DNA of 36,118 nucleotides, taken from positions 1 to 36,118 of the forward strand of contig CAJUGE010000072.1 of the NCBI GenBank assembly GCA_910586295.1, read 5' to 3'. The notes under the pieces were generated by a model. It saw nothing but the letters and a program-made list of their open reading frames with translations, did no database searches and was not told the DNA's origin. Positions 15,047 to 22,507 of this stretch are shown in pieces; position 1 is the stretch's first letter; every line of letters starts with the position of its first letter. This stretch comes from an uncultured Bacilli bacterium. GTDB taxonomy: Bacteria > Bacillota_I > Bacilli_A > RF39 > UBA660. A program made the position numbers and the translations under genes.

Positions 15047-17350
15047 ATGCTAGAATTAAAGAAAATTAATAAAAGTTATAAAACTGGTGATTTTGTGCAA
15101 CAGGCTTTGAAAGATACTTCTATAGAGTTTAGAAAGAATGAGTTTGTTGCTATTTTAGGCCCTAGTGGAAGTGGGAAGACAACACTTCTTAATATTTTGG
15201 GTGGTTTGGATAGGTATGACAGTGGAGATTTGATTATTAATAATACTTCAACTAAGAAATTTAAGGCTATAGATTGGGACAGGTATCGTAATAATTGTGT
15301 TGGTTTTATTTTTCAAAGTTATAATTTGATTCCTCATATTAGTGTAATTGATAATACTATGATGGGTATGACTTTAAGTGGAGTTAAAGAGAAGACTAGG
15401 AGGAAGAAAGCAGAAGAGGCATTAAAGAAAGTTGGACTTTTAGAACACGCTCATAAGAAGCCTAATCAGTTAAGTGGTGGACAGATGCAAAGGGTAGCGA
15501 TTGCTAGAGCTCTTGTTAATGATCCTGATATCATTCTTGCAGATGAGCCTACTGGAGCATTAGATACTAAGACAAGTGTCCAAATAATGGATTTGATTAA
15601 AGAAATTTCTAAAGATAAGTTAGTTATTATGGTTACACATAACCCAGAGCTTGCTAAAGAGTATGCTAGTAGAATTATAGAGTTTAAAGACGGGGAGAAA
15701 GTAAGTGATTCTAATCCTATTAAAAAGTCTGATAAAGACGATTCTAAATTTAAGATAAGAAAGACTGCGATGAGCTTTGCTACTGCTTTAAAGTTGTCTT
15801 TAAATAATATTAAGACTAAGAAAGGTAGAACTTTTTTGACAGCGTTTGCGTCTAGTATAGGTATTATTGGTATAGGGCTTGTACTTTCTTTGTCTAATGG
15901 TTTTAATATTGAGGTAGAGAAGTTTGAAAAGAATTCTTTGGCACAGGCACCAATTATTATAAGTACTCAGGCTATGAATATGAGTGAAGAGAATTTAGAG
16001 AAAATGATGGGTAGTAGCGAGAATAGCAAGTTAGAAAAATATACTGATAAAAAAGAAGTTTTTGTTCAAGAAGATGTTAGAGAGAGTATGATGCATACTA
16101 ATATTTTGTCTCAAGAGTATATAGATTATATTAAGGGATTAGATGTGAAATATTTATCTGGTGTTGCTTATCAAAGTGCGACTGCTATTAATGCTATAAA
16201 TAAAAGTGATAATGGTTACAATTTAGTAAGTGATAGTTCTAGTTGGATGATACTTCCTATAAATCCTAATGAAGATGATAATGGTATAATAGAAAATAAT
16301 TATGACATTTTAGTTGGAGAGATTAATGATAATGAACCTGGGCTTATTTTACAAGTTGATAGTAAAAATCAAGTTTACGAGTCAAGTATGAAAGCACTTG
16401 GGCTAGGTGGAGAAGAGGTAAGTTTTGATGATATTATGAATGCTACTTTAAAGGTTCCTATTAATGATGAATATTATATAGATTTAGGTAGGGCTTTTGT
16501 TCCTAGTCAAGATTTAGAAAGTTTATATAATAGTGAGAATAGTTTGACTATAAGGGTGCAAGCAATTATTAGAGGTAAAGAAGATAAGGAACTTATTACT
16601 AATGGTAGTGGGATTGGTTATACTAATGCTTTGACTCAGTTAATAGTGAGTAATAATAAAGATTCAAAGATAGTAAATGCTCAGAGGGATTTAGATTATA
16701 ATATTTTAAGTAATCAACCTTTTGATGATAGTCCTAGTAGTACAAATAATAAAGATATGATACTTTCTTATTTAGGTAGTGAGAGTATTCCTAATGTTAT
16801 ATATCTTTATCCAAAAGATTTTGAGAGTAAAGATAGTATATCTAGTTATTTAGATGATTATAATATAGATAGAACTCCTGATGAGTCAATTCAGTATACT
16901 GATATGGCTAGTATGATTTCTAGTTTGAGTGGTAATATTATGGATGCGATTACTATTGTTCTTGTTGCTTTTTCTTCTATTAGTTTGGTTGTTTCAAGTA
17001 TTATGATTGCTATTATTACTTATATTAGTGTTCTTGAGAGAACTAAGGAAATAGGTATTTTGAGAGCTTTGGGTGCTAGGGGTAAGGATGTAAAGAGAGT
17101 TTTTAATGCTGAGACATTTATTATAGGTATTGCTAGTGGTGTTTTGGGTATTTCAATTGCGTATCTTTTAACTATTCCTGTTAATCATATTTTGGAGAAT
17201 TTGTCTGGTTTAGAAAATGTTGCTAAGTTGAACATCGTACATGCTTCTATTTTAGTATTTATTAATATTGTTCTTACTATTATTGGAGGAGCAATTCCTG
17301 CTAGAATGGCTAGTAAAAAAGACCCAGTTATTGCTCTTAGAACTGAGTAG
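15047..17350 (+). CDS. MacB-like fused ABC transporter (ATPase plus FtsX permease)
   Basis: This is a 767-residue single-chain exporter half. Residues 1-225 form a LolD/MacB-type ATPase: Walker A GPSGSGKT (38-45), QLSGGQMQR (about 142-150), and Walker B with ILADEPTGALD. One transmembrane helix follows near residue 265, then a large extracytoplasmic region of about 350 residues, then three helices with the FtsX motif ERTKEIGILRALGA (about 665-678). The order TM1, exterior domain, TM2-4 is that of MacB-type mechanotransmitters, usually exporting peptides or lipoproteins. The ATG follows AAAGGAGAAAAGGA. A decayed copy of its 5' part lies at 12483-12640. The next gene begins 17 bases later. Confidence 0.92.
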   Translation: MLELKKINKSYKTGDFVQQALKDTSIEFRKNEFVAILGPSGSGKTTLLNILGGLDRYDSGDLIINNTSTKKFKAIDWDRYRNNCVGFIFQSYNLIPHISVIDNTMMGMTLSGVKEKTRRKKAEEALKKVGLLEHAHKKPNQLSGGQMQRVAIARALVNDPDIILADEPTGALDTKTSVQIMDLIKEISKDKLVIMVTHNPELAKEYASRIIEFKDGEKVSDSNPIKKSDKDDSKFKIRKTAMSFATALKLSLNNIKTKKGRTFLTAFASSIGIIGIGLVLSLSNGFNIEVEKFEKNSLAQAPIIISTQAMNMSEENLEKMMGSSENSKLEKYTDKKEVFVQEDVRESMMHTNILSQEYIDYIKGLDVKYLSGVAYQSATAINAINKSDNGYNLVSDSSSWMILPINPNEDDNGIIENNYDILVGEINDNEPGLILQVDSKNQVYESSMKALGLGGEEVSFDDIMNATLKVPINDEYYIDLGRAFVPSQDLESLYNSENSLTIRVQAIIRGKEDKELITNGSGIGYTNALTQLIVSNNKDSKIVNAQRDLDYNILSNQPFDDSPSSTNNKDMILSYLGSESIPNVIYLYPKDFESKDSISSYLDDYNIDRTPDESIQYTDMASMISSLSGNIMDAITIVLVAFSSISLVVSSIMIAIITYISVLERTKEIGILRALGARGKDVKRVFNAETFIIGIASGVLGISIAYLLTIPVNHILENLSGLENVAKLNIVHASILVFINIVLTIIGGAIPARMASKKDPVIALRTE

Positions 17351-17367
17351 AAAGATTATGGTGATTT

Positions 17368-18024
17368 ATGACTTCAAATTTTATGTTGATTCTTTATTTT
17401 CTTATTTATTCGTTTTTAGGTTGGATTATGGAGAGTATTTATTGCTTTATTGTTGATAAGAAGTTTGTTAATCGTGGATTTTTAATCGGTCCTGTGTGCC
17501 CTATTTATGGGGTTGGATGTATGTTTATTATTTTGTTTTTAGATAAATATAGGGAGGATTCAATCGTTCTCTTTTGTATGGCGGTTATTATTTGTTCGAT
17601 TTTAGAGTATTTTACTAGTTATATTATGGAGAAGATTTTTAAGACTAGATGGTGGGATTATTCTCAAAAGAAGTATAATTTGAATGGAAGAATTTGTTTG
17701 GATAATATTATAGCCTTCGGCGTGCTTGGTCTTGTTTTGACTTATTTTATTCATCCATTTGTTAAGGATATTTTATTGATTATTGATCCTCTTCTTTTAA
17801 AGGTTATTTCTTCTATTTTGTTAATTTTGTTTTTGGTGGATGTTAGTGTTTCTACAAAAATTATTTATAGAATTAAAGGTGTGGAGAATAAGGTTTTAAC
17901 TGATCAAACTGAGGAGATTAATGCTAAGGTTAAGGAAGCACTTCAGTCGATGGGTATGTTTACTAGACGTGTTGCGAATGCATTTCCTAATTTTCATGTT
18001 AAGGATAGAGTTATTAAGAAATGA
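17368..18024 (+). CDS. CmpB-type putative ABC-transporter membrane protein (PF06541 family)
   Basis: This 218-residue membrane protein has four to five helices and carries family landmarks: GWIMESIYC near residues 14-22, RGFLIGPVCPIYGVG, and WWDYSQKKYNLNGRICL followed by another helix. The C-terminal tail is cytoplasmic and charged. The family is annotated as putative ABC transporter permease; its biochemical role is unproven. It starts 17 bases after the fused ABC gene and is likely cotranscribed with it. Confidence 0.85.
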   Translation: MTSNFMLILYFLIYSFLGWIMESIYCFIVDKKFVNRGFLIGPVCPIYGVGCMFIILFLDKYREDSIVLFCMAVIICSILEYFTSYIMEKIFKTRWWDYSQKKYNLNGRICLDNIIAFGVLGLVLTYFIHPFVKDILLIIDPLLLKVISSILLILFLVDVSVSTKIIYRIKGVENKVLTDQTEEINAKVKEALQSMGMFTRRVANAFPNFHVKDRVIKK

Positions 18025-18040
18025 CTTTGTCTTTTATTTA

Positions 18041-18049
18041 TGCTATAAT
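18041..18049 (+). promoter_or_regulatory. Extended -10 promoter
   Basis: TGCTATAAT fits an extended -10 element (TGn-TATAAT). No clear -35 is present. It lies just before the ribosome binding site of the next gene, giving a very short leader. Confidence 0.45.
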
Positions 18050-18067
18050 GTTATCAAGGAGATTTAT

Positions 18068-18754
18068 ATGAATGATATTAATATTTTTGTAAGTGGAGAA
18101 ATTTATTTAAAGAAAGGTCTTGAACCTTTTAATGCAAGTCAAATGTTGTCTACAATTTATGACAAAATTGATGATTGTAATTTTGAACTTTCAAAAGAAG
18201 ATTCTGATTTATCTTATGCTTGGGAATTGGATGCTTGTGAAAAAATTAAAGATAAATTTGAAGCCGTTGATGGTGAAATGGATTATTCTTATTGTGATAA
18301 TTTTTGGCAAGCATTTATAAATAATGGAAAAATAGTGCTTCGTTGTTGTTATGAAAGAAATGTTTCTAGAGTATTTAACAGTGTTCAAGAATTAGAAATG
18401 AATTTTGTTAAATTATCGGATTTTCTTAATAATGCAACTTTTGTTGGTAGAAAGTTTAAAAGAACTAAACCAATTGTTTCTACTTCAGGTGGTGATGATC
18501 TTTCTTTTATGTCAGTTGATGATAATTATTATTATATAGTTTTGTATGCAATGCAAGACTTATTTCTTGTGGAATTTTGTAGAAGTTTATTTCATAAAAA
18601 TGAATATAGATTGATAAATTCTAGATATACTTTAGATGGGAATTATGAATTTTATGGACAAGAACATTTATCTTATGCTGATAAGGATTTGGTTTATCAA
18701 GAAATTTTAGAACAGTTGGAAGACCAAAGGAAAGATTCTTCTCGTGCTTTATAA
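18068..18754 (+). CDS. Protein of unknown function, 228 residues
   Basis: This gene is not recognised. ATG 18068 follows AAGGAGATTTAT. It is an acidic, aromatic, soluble protein with many D/E and Y/F residues and a paired Cys in LRCCYERNVSRVFNS (about 93-107). There is no signal peptide or membrane helix. It sits alone between the CmpB-type gene and the second fused ABC exporter with its own probable promoter. Function cannot be inferred. Confidence 0.6.
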   Translation: MNDINIFVSGEIYLKKGLEPFNASQMLSTIYDKIDDCNFELSKEDSDLSYAWELDACEKIKDKFEAVDGEMDYSYCDNFWQAFINNGKIVLRCCYERNVSRVFNSVQELEMNFVKLSDFLNNATFVGRKFKRTKPIVSTSGGDDLSFMSVDDNYYYIVLYAMQDLFLVEFCRSLFHKNEYRLINSRYTLDGNYEFYGQEHLSYADKDLVYQEILEQLEDQRKDSSRAL

Positions 18755-18864
18755 ATATAGATCTTTCAATTCTATTATTATAATTCTTATAAAATGTTTG
18801 CGATAGCATAATGTTTGATTATGTGATAAAATCTCTTTATAGAGTATATTTGAGGTGATCAAGT

Positions 18865-21324
18865 GTGATTGAACTTAGGAATGTAAGGAAGATTTATAAG
18901 TCTAGAAAATCAGTTAATACTGTGGCACTTCAAGATGTTTCTTTGAAGTTTGAAAATAGTGGTATGGTTTTTATTGTGGGAAAGAGTGGAAGTGGTAAGT
19001 CTACTCTTTTAAATATTCTAGGAGGTTTAGATAGTGTTAGTAGTGGTGAAATCTTTGTTGAAAATAAAAATTTGATCAGTCTTTCTAATAAGGAGCTAGA
19101 TAGTTATAGAAATTCTTATGTGGGTTTTATTTTTCAAGAGTTTAATATTCTTGAACAGTATAATGTCTATGAGAATATTGAACTTTCTTTGAGGCTTCAA
19201 AGGGAAGAGTTTAATAAAGATAAGGTTTTACAAATTTTGGATTGGTTGGATTTAAATGGCTTAGAGTATAGAAAAATAAATGAACTTTCAGGTGGTCAAA
19301 AGCAAAGGGTTGCTATTGGTAGAGCAATTATTAAAAATCCAAAGTTGATTTTGGCTGATGAACCTACTGGTAATTTGGATTTTAATTCAGGTAATCAGGT
19401 TTTTGATATTTTAAAAAATATTAGTAAGGAACATTTAGTTATTGTTGTTTCTCATAATATGGAAGCGGCTAAAAAGTATGCTGATAGAATTATTGAAATT
19501 CAGGATGGTAGAGTCATTAATGATTCTAATGTGTGTATTAATAGTTTAGGAAATGATTTAACTTTAAAAGATTCTAAATTGCCTTTTAAATATGCTTTTA
19601 AAATGTCTTTAAATAGTTTTAAATTTAAGCCTTTGAAATTTTTTATGACTGTTCTTTTAACTGCACTTTCTTTAGTGTTTATGGGTGTTGGTTTGACTCT
19701 TCAGTTTTTTGATAAGGATAGTTTAATTATTAATACTTTGAAGGATAATGATGTTCATTTTATTGATTTAAGCAAAATGGCTTATCATGAGGATGATAGA
19801 GTATTTTTGAATTTTGATCAGAATGATATTGATTTTGTTTCTAGTCTTATGGATGATGATATTAATTTGGTTTATGATTTGTTTAGTGATGCTTTGTTTT
19901 TAAATTTTGAGTTTGATGAGCAAATTGATAATTCTGTGAATACTTTTTACGGTAATGATATTCTTAATCTTAAAATTGTAGATGTTAAGGATAGTAGAAT
20001 TATTGGGAATGTTATAGGTAAGGAAATATTTAATAGTGATGAAGTTATTATTCATAAGTATTTGGCTGATTGTATTATTAAATATGGCGTTAAAGGGGTA
20101 AATGGAGTTTTTAAACCAAATAATTATAAAGAACTAGTTGAATCTAATAGTTATATTAAGTTAGGTTATAATAATGTTAAGATTGTTGGAATAGTTGATG
20201 ATGATGATAGTCTTTATATTAAAGCAAAGGATAATAACTTTTTTGATGATGATGCTCTTTATGATTATTTTATAGATAATTATGTTTCTAAGGGCAGTTA
20301 TGTTTATACTAAAGGTTTTGTTTCTAATGCTGTTTTGGTTCAAGATATTGAGAAAGCTTATTTTAATAGTGTTTATGTTTTTGGGTATGATATGTCTTTT
20401 GATAATTTGCGAACTACAGGTGATGTAATTCATATTATTGAAGGTGGTAATGGTGCGACTAGAAAGTTGGAAGATAATGAGATTTTTCTTTCTTTGAATT
20501 CTTTTTATGATAGTGCTCCTTTTAAGGATGGTCTGTTTGAATTTTTGAAGGATAATGATAATATGTCTTTTAATGAAGCTAAGTTTATGTATTCTTCTAA
20601 GTATTTTAGAGAAAGTATTTTGAATAAGCGAGTTATAATTCAGGATAAGTTAAGTGGTGATAAGCAAATATTTTTTGTCGCTGGTCTTATAGATTCTGAT
20701 TATAGTTATATTAGTGATAAGGTTTTAAAGAATTTTACTCCTAGGCAAAAAGAGATTAAATCTGTTAGAGTTTTTATTGATGATTATAATAGTCTTGGTA
20801 AGTTGTTTGATGTTTTAAAGTTTTGCAAGGAGATAGATAAGTATGATACTTCTCCTCAATATGTTTTTTCTGTAGATCATGATACTGCTATTTATAAAGT
20901 TATTTTTGTTTACCGTGAGGCTAAGTTATTTATAATTTGTATTTGTTTAGTGTTTTTAATTTTTGCTTTTATGTTATTTTCTAACTTCTTGGGTGTTTCT
21001 ATTACTAATTCTAAAAAAGAGATTGGAACTTTAAGAGCATTGGGTGCTGGTAGAAATGATGTGTTTAGAATTTTTTGTTTTGAATCTCTAATTATTGCTT
21101 TGATGTCATCAATTCTTGGTATAATAGGTTGGCTTATAGTATGTAGTGTTTTAAATAATACTGTGTTTGGTAAATTATATTTTCAATTTGAAGGGTTTAT
21201 AATTAAACCAATAGTGCCTTTCATGTTACTTATCTTTATGATATTTATAGCACTTATAATTACTTTAGGATTTATTAATAAAATTTCTAAGATAAAACCA
21301 ATAGATGCAATTTTAAATAAATAA
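18865..21324 (+). CDS. Second MacB-like fused ABC transporter
   Basis: This 819-residue protein has the same design as the product of 15047-17350. The ATPase (1-220) has Walker A GKSGSGKS (39-46), ELSGGQKQR, and ILADEPTGNLD. A helix follows near residue 265, then a long exterior region (about 290-680) rich in Asp and Asn, and three C-terminal helices with the FtsX motif KKEIGTLRALGAGRNDVFRI. It starts with GTG after GAGGTGAT. Beyond the ATPase it differs strongly from the first transporter, so the cargo probably differs. A putative TTGATT/TATAGA promoter (18818-18846) precedes it. Confidence 0.9.
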   Translation: MIELRNVRKIYKSRKSVNTVALQDVSLKFENSGMVFIVGKSGSGKSTLLNILGGLDSVSSGEIFVENKNLISLSNKELDSYRNSYVGFIFQEFNILEQYNVYENIELSLRLQREEFNKDKVLQILDWLDLNGLEYRKINELSGGQKQRVAIGRAIIKNPKLILADEPTGNLDFNSGNQVFDILKNISKEHLVIVVSHNMEAAKKYADRIIEIQDGRVINDSNVCINSLGNDLTLKDSKLPFKYAFKMSLNSFKFKPLKFFMTVLLTALSLVFMGVGLTLQFFDKDSLIINTLKDNDVHFIDLSKMAYHEDDRVFLNFDQNDIDFVSSLMDDDINLVYDLFSDALFLNFEFDEQIDNSVNTFYGNDILNLKIVDVKDSRIIGNVIGKEIFNSDEVIIHKYLADCIIKYGVKGVNGVFKPNNYKELVESNSYIKLGYNNVKIVGIVDDDDSLYIKAKDNNFFDDDALYDYFIDNYVSKGSYVYTKGFVSNAVLVQDIEKAYFNSVYVFGYDMSFDNLRTTGDVIHIIEGGNGATRKLEDNEIFLSLNSFYDSAPFKDGLFEFLKDNDNMSFNEAKFMYSSKYFRESILNKRVIIQDKLSGDKQIFFVAGLIDSDYSYISDKVLKNFTPRQKEIKSVRVFIDDYNSLGKLFDVLKFCKEIDKYDTSPQYVFSVDHDTAIYKVIFVYREAKLFIICICLVFLIFAFMLFSNFLGVSITNSKKEIGTLRALGAGRNDVFRIFCFESLIIALMSSILGIIGWLIVCSVLNNTVFGKLYFQFEGFIIKPIVPFMLLIFMIFIALIITLGFINKISKIKPIDAILNK

Positions 21325-21366
21325 AAAAGAAAGTGAACTTTGTTAAATTATCACTTTATCTTTTTT
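21323..21366. terminator. Bidirectional terminator
   Basis: AAAGTGA (21330-21336) pairs with TCACTTT (21351-21357), with A-rich sequence on the left and six T on the right. It ends the ABC gene and the converging lipoprotein relic. Confidence 0.75.
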
Positions 21367-21793
21367 ATTCTTTAGTTATTGTTAATCTATTAAATACTTC
21401 TTTTGCTGATTCTTCTGATATAGTATTGCTTAAAACTATTCCTGTATTAGAATCTTTTATTTTTATTATGTAATTATATTCAGTAGTACCATAATCATTA
21501 TCATAAGAATAGAAAATATATTCTAATTCTTTTTTTGTTTCATTTTCTATAATTTTTGCAGTAGAACTATTAATGCTTGTCTCATATTCTTCATATGCAC
21601 TTACTTTTATAAAAGTACCTTGTGTTATTTTTTCATCATCTTTACTTATTGTGAATGGGATATTAGAATCGATGTCGTATTTATCATTAGTTTTTAATTC
21701 TACTTTAATTTTATCACCTGTTTCTACTTTAAATGTATAAGATTTTGAAGTTGTACAACCAGTTAATAAAAGAGATAATGATAGTTCTTTTAG
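21365..21793 (-). pseudogene. Lipoprotein gene relic lacking its start
   Basis: On the minus strand an open frame of 142 codons ends at TAA (21365-21367). It begins right after an in-frame TGA (21794-21796) with no ATG, GTG or TTG. The first residues, LKELSLSLLLTGC, are the hydrophobic part and lipobox of a lipoprotein signal peptide, so the mature protein would start at Cys. The mature part is acidic and Tyr-rich and is not recognised. The missing initiator and n-region suggest that a rearrangement cut off the 5' end. A non-standard start cannot be ruled out. Confidence 0.7.
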
Positions 21794-22228
21794 TCAAAGT
21801 TCGAATGTTGATATTATGAATCAAAGTGTTGGTGCAAATATGCAGGGTTTCAGTGGTAAACAATGGAATAAGCATATTGAATATACTTTTGGTAAAGATA
21901 AAGAAACTGGTAAAATAGGAATTCAAAAATATTCTTTTGATACTGAAATAATACATAAACCTATACAAGAATTTTTAAATATAAATGGTTATAGTAGGGC
22001 TAAACAAAATTTATTTCAAGTTCAAAAAACTTCTTTAAATGGTTTAGATAAAAATTTAGTTATGTTTTTGGGTTGTTTCTTTACTTTTTTAGGAGTTACT
22101 TTGAGTATAGTAAGTTTTATATGGTTTTTAGATACATTAGATTTAATTGTTTTAGTTTGTCTATACCATCTTTAGTTGGGTTGATTGTTGGTATTTTGTG
22201 TTTAATTAATGTTAGAAAACGAAAATAG
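21741..22228 (+). pseudogene. Membrane protein gene relic, 5'-truncated and frameshifted
   Basis: The plus strand is open from 21741 without an early start codon; the first ATG is at 21816. It reads through a polar part (SFSQSSNVDIMNQSVGAN, then a lysine-rich segment) and one hydrophobic segment (MFLGCFFTFLGVTLSIVSF). The frame ends at 22173-22175, but in a shifted frame the sequence continues as PSLVGLIVGILCLINVRKRK and stops at 22228. That is a natural second membrane helix with a basic end. A one-base slip near 22148-22160 explains this. The family is not recognised. Confidence 0.65.
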
Positions 22229-22258
22229 TTGACAATGTATTAAATAAGTGTGTATAAT
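22229..22258 (+). promoter_or_regulatory. Promoter of the T-box/valS transcript
   Basis: TTGACA (22229-22234), an 18-base spacer and TATAAT (22253-22258). It begins directly after the membrane-protein relic. Confidence 0.8.
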
Positions 22259-22265
22259 TAGTGTA

Positions 22266-22487
22266 CAAACGGAGATTAAGAGGAGTATAAAGTTCTTGTT
22301 TTATAGAGAGTTAGTGTGTGGTGTAAACTAATAGATAAGGCTTTAGAAGGTAGCTTATGAGTTGTTTTTCTGAAAATAGGTAAGTTAAACCGTATGATAT
22401 GCGTTAAATATGAGAGATAGATATTTGTCTATGAATTAAGGTGGTATCACGAGTTTTCGTCCTTTGGATGGAGACTCTTTTATTTTT
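22266..22487 (+). promoter_or_regulatory. T-box leader, valine-specific
   Basis: The leader has the stem I features GGAGTA and AGAGAG...GTGGTG. A specifier reading GTA (22350-22352, Val) sits in GAAGGTAGC. The T-box sequence AAGGTGGTATCACG (22439-22452) includes TGGT, which can pair with an uncharged tRNA end having discriminator A. The terminator pairs GAGTTTTCGTCC (22451-22462) with GGATGGAGACTC (22466-22477), then a T-run. Uncharged tRNA-Val should favour the antiterminator and raise valS expression. The specifier position fits the gene, but the alignment was made by eye. Confidence 0.9.
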
Positions 22488-22507
22488 GAGATGAGGAGAT
22501 GGTAAAT

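Larger units (their letters stand above)
14132..15545 (+). repeat. Segmental duplication, copy 2
   Basis: Homologous to 11646-12640. In this copy the 221-residue gene is interrupted by two stops but the ABC transporter gene is intact, the reverse of copy 1. The end given is the last position at which copy 1 still shows similarity. Confidence 0.85.

Noticed and set aside
21816..22175. An intact 119-residue membrane protein.
   Set aside because: The coding pattern extends upstream without a start codon and continues downstream in another frame to a natural end, so it was called a truncated, frameshifted relic.
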